64,000 bases of DNA from Burkholderiales bacterium (GTDB lineage Bacteria; Pseudomonadota; Gammaproteobacteria; Burkholderiales; Burkholderiaceae_C), in the NCBI GenBank assembly GCA_016213325.1, contig JACRAY010000014.1, forward strand, positions 186,001 through 250,000. The letters run 5' to 3'. The notes under the pieces are model-generated. The model ran no database searches and was not told the origin of the DNA. It saw nothing but the letters and a program-made list of their open reading frames with translations. The position numbers and the translations under genes were made by a program. Positions 17,508 to 30,593 of this stretch are shown here, piece after piece. Every line of letters begins with the position of its first letter. Positions within the stretch are counted from its first letter, which is position 1.

Positions 17508-18206
17508 ATGTCGGCTGAAATCATTTCCATCCCGCGCGCCAACCTGCACGAGCAGGTCACCTCGAGGCTGCGCCAGATGCTGGTGGAAGGGCGCATCGCG
17601 CCGGGCGCGAAACTGAACGAGCGCGAGTTGTGCGAGGCGCTCGACGTTTCGCGCACGCCGCTGCGCGAGGCCATCAAGAGCCTGGCCGCCGAGGGCCTGG
17701 TGGAACTGGTACCCAACCGGGGCGCCATCGCCGTGGCGCTGGCGGACGAGGACGTGCGCCACACCTTCGAGGTGATGGGCGGGCTGGAAGCGCTGTCGGG
17801 TGAGCTCGCTGCCCAGCGCATCACGGACGAGGAACTCGCCGAGATCCGGGCGATGCACTATGAAATGATGGCAGCCTACACGCGCCGCGACCTGTCGGCC
17901 TACTACAGCCTCAACGCGCGCATCCACAACGCCATCAACGCCGCAGCCAAGAACCCCGTGCTCACCGCCACTTACGACCGGGTCAATGCGCGGCTGCAGG
18001 CCTTGCGCTTCCGCTCCAACCAGGACGGCGAAAAGTGGAAGTCGGCGGTGCGCGAGCACGAGCTGATGGTCGAAGCGCTGGGACGGCGCGACGCCAAGGC
18101 GCTGCGCGAGGTGCTGGCCAGCCACCTGAAGAACAAGCTGGCCGTGGTGCTGGAACAGCTGCACGAGCAAAAGGGCGGCAAGCCGCGCAACCGGAGGACC
18201 CGATGA
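17508..18206 (+). CDS. GntR-family transcriptional regulator (FCD domain)
   Basis: A 232-aa regulator. Residues about 10-80 form the winged helix-turn-helix (LHEQVTSRLRQMLVEGRIAPGAKLNERELCEALDVSRTPLREAIKSLAAEGLV). The rest is a helical FCD ligand-binding domain with likely metal or acid-binding residues in RDLSAYYSLNARIHNAIN and a distal EHELMVEAL. FCD regulators usually respond to small organic acids. The ATG at 17508 is chosen; the longer open frame starts within the operator region. It overlaps the next gene by ATGA and so is co-expressed with it. Confidence 0.92.
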   Translation: MSAEIISIPRANLHEQVTSRLRQMLVEGRIAPGAKLNERELCEALDVSRTPLREAIKSLAAEGLVELVPNRGAIAVALADEDVRHTFEVMGGLEALSGELAAQRITDEELAEIRAMHYEMMAAYTRRDLSAYYSLNARIHNAINAAAKNPVLTATYDRVNARLQALRFRSNQDGEKWKSAVREHELMVEALGRRDAKALREVLASHLKNKLAVVLEQLHEQKGGKPRNRRTR

Positions 18207-21200
18207 ACGCGCGTGTACCGGCGAACGTGTACGAGACCGTGGCGCACGCCACCAACGAGGTGGCCGGCCTGCTCGCCAGGCGGCTGGCATCCGAGACGCA
18301 AGGCGAGGTGCTGTTCTCGCCGGCCGACCGTGGCCGCTACTCGACCGATGCTTCGATCTACCAGGTGACGCCGGTGGGCGTGTTCGTGCCGCGCAGCGCC
18401 GAAGACGCGCGCATCGCGCTGGACATCTGCCGCGACCTGCGAGTGCCCATCGTGCCGCGCGGCGGCGGCACCAGCCAGTGCGGCCAGACGGTGGGGGCGG
18501 GACTCGTCATCGACTTCTCCAAGCACGTGCGCGGGCTCATCGAAGCCGACGCTGCGAAGGCGACGGCCCGGGTCGAGCCCGGCATCGTGCTGGACCACCT
18601 GAACGCACAGCTCAAGCCCACGGGCCTGTGGTACCCGGTCGACGTGTCGACCAGCGCGCAGGCCACGCTGGGCGGCATGGCCGGCAACAACTCCTGCGGC
18701 AGCCGCAGCATCGCCTACGGCAACATGGTGCACAACGTGCTGGGCGCCGAGGCCTGGACGTCTGACGGCGAGCTGCACGTCTTCGGTCCGTACCAAAGCG
18801 CCACCGGGCGCGCGCGCGAAATCGGCGACCGGGTGAAGGCGCTGGCCGCCACCCTCGCCCCCGAAATCGACCGGCGCTGGCCCAAGGTGATGCGCCGCGT
18901 GGCGGGCTACAACCTCGACGTGTTCCGCAACCAGAGCGAGAAGCCCTACACCGCCGACGGCAGCGTGAACCTGGCGCACCTGCTGGTCGGCAGCGAAGGC
19001 ACGCTGGCGCTGACCAGGTCGCTCACGCTCAGGCTGGCACCGCTGCCGCGCCACAAGGTGCTGGGCGTGGTGAATTTCTCGACCTTCTACAAGGCGATGG
19101 ACTCGGCGCAGCACATCGTGAAGCTCGACGCGATGAGCGCCACGCTCACCGCCGTGGAGCTGGTCGACCGCACGATGATCGAGCTGTCGCTGCGCAACCC
19201 CGCGTTCGCCGACACCGTGCGCGCCAGCCTCATCGGCCGCCCCGACGCGCTGCTGCTGGTGGAGTTTGCCGGCGACGACAAGCGCGTGCTGGCGCGCAAG
19301 CTCGAGGAGCTGGAGCAGCTGATGGGCGACCTGGGCATGCCCGGCTGCGTGGTCTTCATGACCGAGGAGGCGTCGCAGAAGAACCTGTGGGAGGTGCGCA
19401 AGGCCGGCCTCAACATCATGATGAGCCTGAAAGGCGACGGCAAGCCCGTGAGCTTCATCGAGGACTGCGCCGTGCCGCTGCAGCACCTGGCGGAGTACAC
19501 CGACGAACTCACGCAGGTGTTCCGCAAGCACGGCACCAGGGGCACCTGGTACGCGCACGCCTCGGTGGGCACGCTGCACGTGCGGCCCATCCTCGACATG
19601 CGGCGCGAAGGCGCGCAGAAGATGCGCGCCATTGCCGAAGAAGCGTCGGCGCTGGTGCGCAAGTACAAGGGCGCCTTCAGCGGCGAGCACGGCGACGGCC
19701 TGTGCCGCGGCGAATGGATCTCCTGGCAGTTCGGCCCGAAGATCACCGAAGCGTTCGCGCAGATCAAGGACCTGTTCGACCCCATCGGCCTGCTCGCGCC
19801 CCAGCGCATCGTCGACCCTCCGAAGATGGACGACACGCGGCTGATGCGCTTTCCGCCGGGCTACCAGGTCATCCCCCTGCAAACCGCGCTGGACTGGAGC
19901 GCCTGGGACGTGCAGAACAACCCGGCCACCGAACGCACCACCGCGCCCGGCACCGGCGGCGACCCGGCGCAGGGCTTTGCCAAGGCGGTGGAGATGTGCA
20001 ACAACAACGGGCACTGCCGCAAGTTCGACGCCGGCACGATGTGCCCGAGCTACCGCGTGACGCGCGACGAGCAGCACGTGACGCGCGGCCGCGCCAACAC
20101 GCTGCGGCTCGCCCTGAGCGGCCAGCTGGGCCCCGACGGGCTGGCGAGCGACGAAGTGCGCGAGGCGCTCGACCTGTGCGTCAGCTGCAAGGGCTGCAAG
20201 CGCGACTGCCCCACCGGCGTGGACATGGCGCGCATGAAGATCGAGTCGCGCCATGCCGAAGGCCGCAAGAACGGCTGGTCGCTGAAGGACCGCCTCATCG
20301 CGCGGCTGCCCGACTACGCCGGCCGCGCCGCGCGCTACGCCAGCCTGTTGAACCTGCGCAACCGCAGCGCCCTGCTGGCGCGCCTGGGTGAAAGGGTGCT
20401 GGGCATTTCGGCGCAGCGCAGCCTGCCCGAATGGCGCAGCACCCACTTCTTCAACGCGCTGCCGGCCACCGCCACGCGCGACCAGGTGCTGGCCGCCGCT
20501 CGGCCGGTGGTGCTGTTCATCGACACTTTCAACGGCTTCTTCGAGCCGGCCAACGCCCATGCCGCAGTGCGCGTGCTGCAGGCGGCAGGCTACACCGTGC
20601 ACGTCGCCACCAAGGACGAGCCCGGCGGCAAGCACCTGTGTTGCGGCCGCACCTACCTGGCCAGCGGCATGGTGGACGAGGCGCGGGCCAAGGCCGGCGA
20701 GCTGGTCGCCGCCCTGCAGCCGTTTGCCGAGCGCGGCATCGCCATCGTGGGGCTCGAGCCGTCGTGCCTGCTCACCCTGCGCGACGAGGCGCTGGCGCTG
20801 GGCCTGGGCGAAGCCGCGCAGCAGGTGGCGCAGCATGCCGTGCTGTTCGAGGAGTTCCTCGCGCGGGAAGCAGCCGCGGGCCGCCTGGAGGAGTTGAAGT
20901 CGCGGCTGAAGCCGCTGGACCGCAAGGTGCTGCTGCACGGCCACTGCCACCAGAAAGCCTTCGGCGCGGTGTCACCCATCATCGACGTGCTCAAGCTGGT
21001 GCCCGGCGTGCAGCCGCAGCTGATCGACTCGAGCTGTTGCGGCATGGCCGGCAGCTTCGGCTACGAAGCGAAGCACCACGACGTGTCGATGCAGATGGCC
21101 GAGCTGAGCCTGCTGCCCGCGATCCGGGCGCAGGCCGATGCCGTGGTCGTGGCCGACGGCACGAGTTGCCGCCACCAGGTGAAGGACGGGGCCGACCGGG

Positions 21201-21244
21201 CGGCGGTGCACGCCGCCTTGTTCCTGGCGGCGCAACTGCCTTGA
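18203..21244 (+). CDS. FAD-binding oxidase fused to 4Fe-4S/CCG-domain protein (glycolate/D-lactate dehydrogenase-like)
   Basis: A 1013-aa fusion like YdiJ. Residues about 40-260 are the PCMH-type FAD domain (VPRGGGTSQCGQTVGAG). The FAD-oxidase C-terminal domain follows to about 580, with GEHGDGLCRGEW. Then comes a GlcF/GlpC-like part with two [4Fe-4S] motifs (CNNNGHCRKFDAGTMCPS and CVSCKGCKRDCPTG) and two CCG domains (LCCGRTY and SSCCGMAGSFGYE). It probably oxidises a 2-hydroxy acid such as glycolate or D-2-hydroxyglutarate and sends electrons to the membrane. Start and GntR stop overlap (ATGA). Glycolate would yield glyoxylate for the divergent aminotransferase. Confidence 0.92.
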   Translation: MNARVPANVYETVAHATNEVAGLLARRLASETQGEVLFSPADRGRYSTDASIYQVTPVGVFVPRSAEDARIALDICRDLRVPIVPRGGGTSQCGQTVGAGLVIDFSKHVRGLIEADAAKATARVEPGIVLDHLNAQLKPTGLWYPVDVSTSAQATLGGMAGNNSCGSRSIAYGNMVHNVLGAEAWTSDGELHVFGPYQSATGRAREIGDRVKALAATLAPEIDRRWPKVMRRVAGYNLDVFRNQSEKPYTADGSVNLAHLLVGSEGTLALTRSLTLRLAPLPRHKVLGVVNFSTFYKAMDSAQHIVKLDAMSATLTAVELVDRTMIELSLRNPAFADTVRASLIGRPDALLLVEFAGDDKRVLARKLEELEQLMGDLGMPGCVVFMTEEASQKNLWEVRKAGLNIMMSLKGDGKPVSFIEDCAVPLQHLAEYTDELTQVFRKHGTRGTWYAHASVGTLHVRPILDMRREGAQKMRAIAEEASALVRKYKGAFSGEHGDGLCRGEWISWQFGPKITEAFAQIKDLFDPIGLLAPQRIVDPPKMDDTRLMRFPPGYQVIPLQTALDWSAWDVQNNPATERTTAPGTGGDPAQGFAKAVEMCNNNGHCRKFDAGTMCPSYRVTRDEQHVTRGRANTLRLALSGQLGPDGLASDEVREALDLCVSCKGCKRDCPTGVDMARMKIESRHAEGRKNGWSLKDRLIARLPDYAGRAARYASLLNLRNRSALLARLGERVLGISAQRSLPEWRSTHFFNALPATATRDQVLAAARPVVLFIDTFNGFFEPANAHAAVRVLQAAGYTVHVATKDEPGGKHLCCGRTYLASGMVDEARAKAGELVAALQPFAERGIAIVGLEPSCLLTLRDEALALGLGEAAQQVAQHAVLFEEFLAREAAAGRLEELKSRLKPLDRKVLLHGHCHQKAFGAVSPIIDVLKLVPGVQPQLIDSSCCGMAGSFGYEAKHHDVSMQMAELSLLPAIRAQADAVVVADGTSCRHQVKDGADRAAVHAALFLAAQLP

Positions 21245-21248
21245 GGGG

Positions 21249-21656
21249 CTAATGCCAGTAGGAAGCGTCGGGCATGGCCGCGAACCGCGCATCGCGCTGC
21301 CCGCGGAATTCCCAGCAGATGGTGCCCAGCCAGTCGGCACGCCGGGGGTCGCGCCGGCGCAGCTCGCGGTCGATCGACTCCTGCAGGCGGGGAATCATGG
21401 GCAGCAGCTGGTCGTCGCCCTTCAGCACGGCCAGCTGCACGACGGTGCGCGGCCGGCCCGAGCGGCTGACGGCCTCGAGCGTGGTGCAACGCACCCAATC
21501 CGACGGGATGGACAGCTTGGCCAGCGCTTCGGCCACGACCATGTTCACCAGCACACGGCGCCGGTGCGCTTCGTCCACCCGCGGCGGTTCCCGGGTGGGC
21601 GCTTCGGGCTCGGCGCGAGCGCCGAGCGGCATGGACAGGGACTGCAGGAAGCTCAT
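21249..21656 (-). CDS. Conserved hypothetical protein
   Basis: A 135-aa protein with no recognised domain. The first 30 residues are Pro/Glu-rich and probably disordered; the rest reads as a compact mixed fold with conserved-looking segments (ADWLGTICWEFRGQRDARFAAMPDASYWH). There is no signal peptide or membrane helix. It is convergent with the FAD oxidase gene, 4 bp apart. Third-position GC bias like its neighbours supports it being coding. Confidence 0.65.
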   Translation of the reverse strand: MSFLQSLSMPLGARAEPEAPTREPPRVDEAHRRRVLVNMVVAEALAKLSIPSDWVRCTTLEAVSRSGRPRTVVQLAVLKGDDQLLPMIPRLQESIDRELRRRDPRRADWLGTICWEFRGQRDARFAAMPDASYWH

Positions 21657-21752
21657 GCCGGCAGTGTGCGGCTTACCCTATGCCCGAGGGAAGCATCCGG
21701 GGACTCGGTTACAGGGCTTGCAGTTTCGAACCATGGAGCCCGCCTGCCGGCT

Positions 21753-21995
21753 TCAGCCGGCGTGTTCGTCGGGCGGCGGGCTGTCGGCCACCGGGTGCCC
21801 GCCGGAGTTGCCGTCCATGCGGCTCGTCGGGCTGTTCGAAGACGAGGCCTGGCCGCGCTGCTTCTTGCGCGCGACCAGGTTCTGCAGCTCACGGTCGAGC
21901 AGTTCACGGCGCACGCCCAGCGGAAGGGTTTCGTTCGTCCAGCTGGCGTCCGCGCCTTCGTATGGTCTGCCGCCAGGTCCTGATTGGTCGTTCAT
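21753..21995 (-). CDS. Small hypothetical protein
   Basis: An 80-aa open frame from the ATG at 21995. The middle (ETLPLGVRRELLDRELQNLVARKKQRG) looks like an amphipathic helix; both ends are Gly/Pro/Ser-rich and likely disordered. No family recognised. A GCCGGC-TTCA-GCCGGC hairpin covers the stop codon. It could be a spurious frame, but codon use is reasonable and it fills an otherwise empty gap. Confidence 0.45.
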   Translation of the reverse strand: MNDQSGPGGRPYEGADASWTNETLPLGVRRELLDRELQNLVARKKQRGQASSSNSPTSRMDGNSGGHPVADSPPPDEHAG

Positions 21996-22069
21996 GGAGC
22001 AGGATTCTGCGCACGCGCACGTGCACGGCCGGTAGGACGCGTCGTGCACTTGCTGTCGGGAAGCTTCCT

Positions 22070-22468
22070 TCAGGCCGCCGCGCCCCTGGCGATCCCCGCG
22101 CCCCTGGCGATCTCCACGAAGTAGTCGATGAAATCGGGCGAATCGGCCTTGTCGAACACGGCGTCGGCGCCGAGCTCGATGCAGTGCTGGCGCACGGCAG
22201 GTGACGCGTAGTTGCTGAAGACCACCACCCGGCCGGCCGGGTGGGTCGAGCGGCAGCGCGGGATCACGCCCATGCCGCTGCCCTGGTCGAGGAGCAGGTC
22301 GACCACGGCCACGTCCCACTCGCCGCGGTGGTCGTCCAGCCAGAGCAGCGCCTCGGCCTCCGTGGCGGCCGACCCGGCCACCTCGATGCCACCGACCGCA
22401 TGGAAAAGCTCACCCAGCAGCGAACGCATCCGGTGCTGGTCTTCGACGAGAAAAGTTCGCAGGCTCAC
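22070..22468 (-). CDS. Single-domain response regulator
   Basis: A 132-aa receiver domain with no output domain. From the GTG at 22468 it reads SLRTFLVEDQHRMRSLLGELF; the phospho-acceptor Asp is in WDVAVVDLLLDQG and the conserved Lys in AVFDKADSP. The longer open frame upstream is a shadow of the acetyltransferase gene. Its C-terminus carries an 18-bp tandem duplication (22081-22098 and 22099-22116) encoding IARGAG then IARGAA. It probably acts by protein-protein contact. It resembles the single-domain regulator at 39 kb, which also has WDVAVVDLLLD-like and ASPAVRQ/SAPAYRK segments. Confidence 0.85.
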   Translation of the reverse strand: MSLRTFLVEDQHRMRSLLGELFHAVGGIEVAGSAATEAEALLWLDDHRGEWDVAVVDLLLDQGSGMGVIPRCRSTHPAGRVVVFSNYASPAVRQHCIELGADAVFDKADSPDFIDYFVEIARGAGIARGAAA

Positions 22469-22536
22469 CCGCTCCGCTCCCTTCGGGCTCCATTGGAACG
22501 AAGGCCTCGCGGCCGGGCTGTAGGACAAGCGGCACA

Positions 22537-23007
22537 ATGGGGCCCGTGAATCCTGCCGTCGTGGTCCGCGCCGCCCTGCCTTCGGACGAATCCGCCTGGC
22601 GCGCGCTGTGGCGCGGCTACTGCGAGTTCTACGCGGTCTCCCTGCCCGACGAAGTGACAAATCGCACGTGGCAGCGCATCCTCGACCCCGACTCGGCCGT
22701 CATGTGCGTGGTGGCCGACGTCGGCGGCGAGGTGCTGGGGTTTGCGCACTGCGTGGTGCACGAGAACACCTGGGAAACGCAACCGGTCTGCTACCTCGAG
22801 GACCTGTTCGTGAACCCCCAGGCGCGCGGCATCGGGATCGGCGAGACCCTCATCGAGTGGCTGCGCAACGCCATGCGCGCCGAGGGCTGGGCCCGCCTGT
22901 ACTGGATGACCGCCACCGACAACGCGCGCGCACGCAAGCTGTACGACCGCTACTCCCAGGCCGACGGTTTCGTGAGATATGTCATACGGGCGCGGCGAGC
23001 CGACTAG
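22537..23007 (+). CDS. GNAT-family N-acetyltransferase
   Basis: A 156-aa acetyltransferase. The acetyl-CoA pyrophosphate loop is ARGIGIGETLIEWL, preceded by the beta-4 strand VCYLEDLFVNP and followed by WMTATDNARARKLYDRY. The substrate, an amine or protein N-terminus, is unknown. The gene is divergent from the response regulator by 68 bp. Confidence 0.88.
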   Translation: MGPVNPAVVVRAALPSDESAWRALWRGYCEFYAVSLPDEVTNRTWQRILDPDSAVMCVVADVGGEVLGFAHCVVHENTWETQPVCYLEDLFVNPQARGIGIGETLIEWLRNAMRAEGWARLYWMTATDNARARKLYDRYSQADGFVRYVIRARRAD

Positions 23008-23047
23008 CGCCACCGCCTAAACTCCAGCCCATCCACCCGGAGCCCGC

Positions 23048-23419
23048 ATGGAATCAGTCACCGCCTTCCCCTTGTCGGAAGTCAATGCCGTCCAGGTCTC
23101 GTCGCACGGCCTGCAGATGCTGCTGCACGCCAAGGACGGCAAGTCGCGCGAAGTCGTCATCGCCGTGCCCTACGACCAGCTGCGCACCCTGCTGCTGTGC
23201 ACCGCAGTCGCACAGCAACGCTGCGAGAAAGTGCTGAAGGTCCAGGCGAAGGACAAGCAGGTGCTCAACGCGTCGGGCGCCGAAGTCATGCCCTTCCCGG
23301 ACAGCAGCGACGCGCTGGTGTCGGTGCCGCTCGAAGGCGACGCCCGCGTGAACATCCGCATGGAGGAAGCCACGCTCAAGGCCCTGTACGACGCCCTGCA
23401 CCTGCGCTTTGGCGCTTGA
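23048..23419 (+). CDS. Conserved hypothetical protein
   Basis: A 123-aa cytoplasmic-looking protein with no recognised motif. Strands such as VNAVQVSSHGLQMLLHAKDG and ARVNIRMEEATLKALYDALHLRFGA suggest a small alpha/beta fold. It has one Cys pair (LLCTAVAQQRCEK). It lies 40 bp after the acetyltransferase gene on the same strand and 43 bp before the beta-CASP gene. Confidence 0.6.
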   Translation: MESVTAFPLSEVNAVQVSSHGLQMLLHAKDGKSREVVIAVPYDQLRTLLLCTAVAQQRCEKVLKVQAKDKQVLNASGAEVMPFPDSSDALVSVPLEGDARVNIRMEEATLKALYDALHLRFGA

Positions 23420-23462
23420 CGCAGCGCAAGGCTCGCGGCGCACCGCGGCCTAGACTGGCCGC

Positions 23463-24833
23463 ATGGACCTGCAGTTCCTGGGCGCCACGGGCACCGTCAC
23501 CGGCTCCAAGTACCTCGTGCGCCATGCCGGGCGCCACGTGCTGGTCGACTGCGGCCTGTTCCAGGGCTACAAGGACCTGAGGCTGCGCAACTGGCAGCCA
23601 TTGTCCCTGGCAGCCGTCGACATCGACGCCGTCGTCCTCACCCACGCGCACATCGATCACAGCGGCTACCTGCCCCTGCTGGTGAAGCAGGGCTTTCGCG
23701 GGCCCGTCTTCGCGACGGCGGCCACGCGCGACCTGTGCCGCATCATGCTGCCCGACAGCGGCGGGCTGCAGGAAGAGGAGGCCGACTTCCTGAACCGGCA
23801 CCGGCTGAGCAGGCATGCGCCGGCCCTGCCGCTGTATACCCGCAACGATGCGGTGCGCTCGCTGGAGCGCTTCCACACCGTCGGCTGGGGCAAGGACTTC
23901 GAGCCGCTCCAGGGCCTGGCGGCCCGCTTCTCGCGCGCGGGCCACATGCCCGGTGCGGCATCGCTGCGGCTCGCCGACGCCCACACCTCGGTGCTGTTCT
24001 CGGGCGACCTGGGACGCGCCAATGACCTGATGCTGCTGGCGCCCGAGCCGCCGCCGCATGCCGACCACGTGGTGGTCGAGTCCACCTACGGCAACCGGCA
24101 GCATGGCGACGGCGACCTGCTGGAAGCGCTGGCTGCCGTGATCAACCGCACCTCGGCGCGCGGCGGCGTGCTGGTGATCCCGGCGTTTGCGGTCGGCCGC
24201 GCCCAGACCCTGCTGTACGCCATCCACCTGCTCAAGCAGCGCGGCGCCATCCACCACCTGCCGGTGTACCTGAACAGCCCGATGGCGGCCGATGCCATCG
24301 AGGTGTACCGCCACCACCTGCGCGAGCTGCGCATCCCGCCGGCCGATTGCGAGGCCATGGCCCATGCCGCGCATGTCGTGCGCACGCCCGACGAGTCGCG
24401 CGAACTCAATGCGCGCAAGGGGCCGATGGTGATCGTCGCCGGCAGCGGCATGGCCACCGGCGGGCGCGTCGTCCACCACATCAAGGCGTTCGCGCCGCAC
24501 AAGCGCAACACGATCCTGCTGGCCGGCTTCCAGGCGGGCGGCACCCGCGGCGCGGCGCTGGCGGCGGGCGCGAAGAGCGTGCGCATCCACGGCGAAGACG
24601 TGCCGGTGCGCTGCGAAGTGGCGCAGCTCGACGCGGCGTCGGCCCATGCGGATGCGCCCGAAGTCGAGTCGTGGCTGCGCAGCATGAAGGCGCCGCCGTC
24701 ACGCGTGTTCGTCACGCATGGCGAACCCCCGGCTGCCGACGCGATGCGGCAGCGCATCGAGCGCGGCCTGGGCTGGGACGCTTACGTGCCCTACTACCTC
24801 GAGTCCGTCAGCCTGAAGGCAGCGAAAAGCTGA
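23463..24833 (+). CDS. MBL-fold/beta-CASP metallo-hydrolase (RNA-specificity domain)
   Basis: A 456-aa member of the metallo-beta-lactamase beta-CASP group, usually RNases or RNA-processing exonucleases. The MBL core shows the zinc motif THAHIDHSGYLPLL and later FSRAGHMPGAASL and LFSGDLGRA. The beta-CASP part includes PAFAVGRAQTLLYAIHLL and MVIVAGSGMATGGRVVHHI, and an RMMBL C-terminal segment has AHADAPEVESWL and FVTHGEPPAADA. It is about the usual length for this family. Its last 26 bp overlap the convergent sensor kinase gene. Confidence 0.9.
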   Translation: MDLQFLGATGTVTGSKYLVRHAGRHVLVDCGLFQGYKDLRLRNWQPLSLAAVDIDAVVLTHAHIDHSGYLPLLVKQGFRGPVFATAATRDLCRIMLPDSGGLQEEEADFLNRHRLSRHAPALPLYTRNDAVRSLERFHTVGWGKDFEPLQGLAARFSRAGHMPGAASLRLADAHTSVLFSGDLGRANDLMLLAPEPPPHADHVVVESTYGNRQHGDGDLLEALAAVINRTSARGGVLVIPAFAVGRAQTLLYAIHLLKQRGAIHHLPVYLNSPMAADAIEVYRHHLRELRIPPADCEAMAHAAHVVRTPDESRELNARKGPMVIVAGSGMATGGRVVHHIKAFAPHKRNTILLAGFQAGGTRGAALAAGAKSVRIHGEDVPVRCEVAQLDAASAHADAPEVESWLRSMKAPPSRVFVTHGEPPAADAMRQRIERGLGWDAYVPYYLESVSLKAAKS

Positions 24834-25901
24834 AGGTGGTCCAGCCGCCCGGCACGGACTGGGCACGGACTTCGCCGCCGTGCCGAGTCACCACGCGCTT
24901 GACGATGGCCAGGCCGACGCCGGAGCCCGGGAACTCGGCTTCGGTGTGCAGCCGCTGGAACAGCCCGAACAGCTTCTGGCCATAGGCCGGGTCGAACCCA
25001 GCGCCGTTGTCGCGCACGCTCACTTCGACCCAGCCGGGACGCGTGGCGGCCTCGATCGCTACCACCGGCCGGGCCGCACCCGACGAGAACTTCAGGGCAT
25101 TGCCCACCAGGTTCTCGAACACCTGCCGCAGCAGCACCGGGTCGGCCTGCACGTGCGGCAGCGCATGCACCTGCACCTGCGCCGCGGGGTACTGTGCGGC
25201 GCACTGCGCCACCACGTCGGTCGCCAGCTCTTCGAGGTTCACGTCGTGCAGCTGCACCTGCGCGCGGTCGGCACGCGAGCACGCCAGGATGTCGTCGATC
25301 ATCGAATCCATCCGTCTCGCGCCCTGCAGGATGCGGTCGAGCCGGTGCTGCCCCTTGGCCGACAGGGCGTGCGCTTCGGATTCCGCCAGGGCCTGCGCAA
25401 AGCCGCTGATCGCGTGCAGCGGGGCGCGCAGGTCGTGCGACACCGTGTAGCTGAAAGCCTCCAGGTCGCCCACTGCGGCCTGCAGCGCCAGGTTGCGCGC
25501 CTTCAGTTCGTCGCGCGCGAGCTTCAGCTGCACCTGGGTGCGCACGCGCGCCTGCACCACCGCCGGCGCTGCCGGCTTGGCGATGAAGTCGGCCGCCCCC
25601 AGCCCCAGCCCTGCAAGCTCGTCCGGCGCGCTGCCGAGGCTCGTCACGAAGATCACGGGGATGTCGGCCGTGCACGGGTTCGTGCGCAGTTGCGCGAACA
25701 CCTGGTGGCCGTCCATGCCGGGCATCAGCACGTCCAGCAGGATCACGGCCGGGCGCGGCTCCTGGGCCGCAAGCAGCAAGCCCCGCTGGCCCGAGTTCGC
25801 CACCCGCACCCTGAACTCGGACGACAGCGCGCGGCCCAGCCGGTGCAGGTAGGCCGGCGAGTCGTCGACGACGAGTACCACCGGCAGGTCGGGTGCGTCC
25901 A

Positions 25902-25905
<4 letters not shown>
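24808..25905 (-). CDS. Receiver-histidine kinase (REC-HisKA-HATPase)
   Basis: A soluble 365-aa protein. Residues about 8-125 are a receiver domain with phospho-Asp58 ([13 protein letters not shown]). Residues about 150-215 are a phytochrome-type HisKA with His156 ([17 protein letters not shown]). The rest is the ATPase domain ([32 protein letters not shown]). The start ATG at 25905 overlaps the stop of the large hybrid kinase gene, so the two are translationally coupled. The receiver probably takes phosphate from, or passes it to, the hybrid kinase's Hpt domain. Confidence 0.9.
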
Positions 25906-29831
<3,926 letters not shown>

Positions 29832-29914
29832 GCGCGATGTTGGATGGCGAGCCGTCCCGGCGATTGACGAATCTCAACGGCGCGTGTGGCGTGGCGTAGG
29901 GAGTTGCACCGGGC

Positions 29915-30592
29915 TCAGGCGAGCCCGCACCACACGGCGATGCGGTGCACCAGGTCCATCGACAGCGCCCAGCCCGCCGCCACGGCCAGCACCGCGCCGG
30001 CGGCCCGCGTGCCGAAGTCGCGGCGGAAACGGTTGCCGAACTGCCTGAGCTTCGCCAGCACGGTGGGAAAGAGCCCCAACGACACCCCGCTGCCGACGGC
30101 GAACAGCGCCATGCTGAGCGCGCCTTCCAGCGCGCCGCCCGACAGCGACGCCACCAGCAGCGCGGAATACAGCAGGCCGCACGGCATGAAGGCCCACAGC
30201 GCCCCGGTGGCCAGCAGCCCGCCGCGGGCCTGGGCCAGCGGGCGGATGCGTTGCCACATGCTGCGCCCCGCCTGGTCCACCCAGGCCGGCTGGCGCGCCA
30301 GCACCAGCAGGGTCAGGCCCCACGCCAGCACGGCCAGGTGGAACAAGGTCCACACCGGGCGCAGCGCGGCGGTGTTCTGCGACAGCCACGCAAAGCTGTC
30401 GACAGCGAAGGCCGCCGCCCCCCCGGCGAGCGAATAGCCCGCCAGCCGCCCGGCCTGGAAAGTCAGCAGCCCGCGGCTCGCGCGGCCACTGCTCGCGACC
30501 ACGCCGGCGCAGGCAGCACCGCACATGGCCGCGCAATGCGGGCCGCCCGCCAGCCCCATGAGAAAAGCCGTCGCAGCAAAAGTGAGCGTCAT
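29915..30592 (-). CDS. Sulfite exporter TauE/SafE family membrane protein (CcoH/DsbD-like context)
   Basis: A 225-aa polytopic membrane protein of about six helices. It opens with GLAGGPHCAAMCGAACAG, a His/Cys-rich segment seen in TauE/SafE proteins that sit beside cbb3 oxidase or hemN genes, where they are thought to handle copper. A second motif is FMPCGLLYSALLVASLSGG. The ATG at 30592 is chosen because it lies 2 bp from the hemN stop; a longer frame would run into hemN. Co-expression with hemN suggests a role in oxidase or haem maturation; the substrate is inferred. Confidence 0.85.
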   Translation of the reverse strand: MTLTFAATAFLMGLAGGPHCAAMCGAACAGVVASSGRASRGLLTFQAGRLAGYSLAGGAAAFAVDSFAWLSQNTAALRPVWTLFHLAVLAWGLTLLVLARQPAWVDQAGRSMWQRIRPLAQARGGLLATGALWAFMPCGLLYSALLVASLSGGALEGALSMALFAVGSGVSLGLFPTVLAKLRQFGNRFRRDFGTRAAGAVLAVAAGWALSMDLVHRIAVWCGLA

Positions 30593-30593
30593 C

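Noticed and set aside
17968..20950. A 992-aa minus-strand open frame opposite the FAD oxidase
   Set aside because: Antisense shadow; the plus-strand protein has complete FAD, 4Fe-4S and CCG motifs.
21746..21761. GCCGGC-TTCA-GCCGGC hairpin as a terminator
   Set aside because: No T-run follows on either strand, and such GC stems arise often by chance at this base composition.
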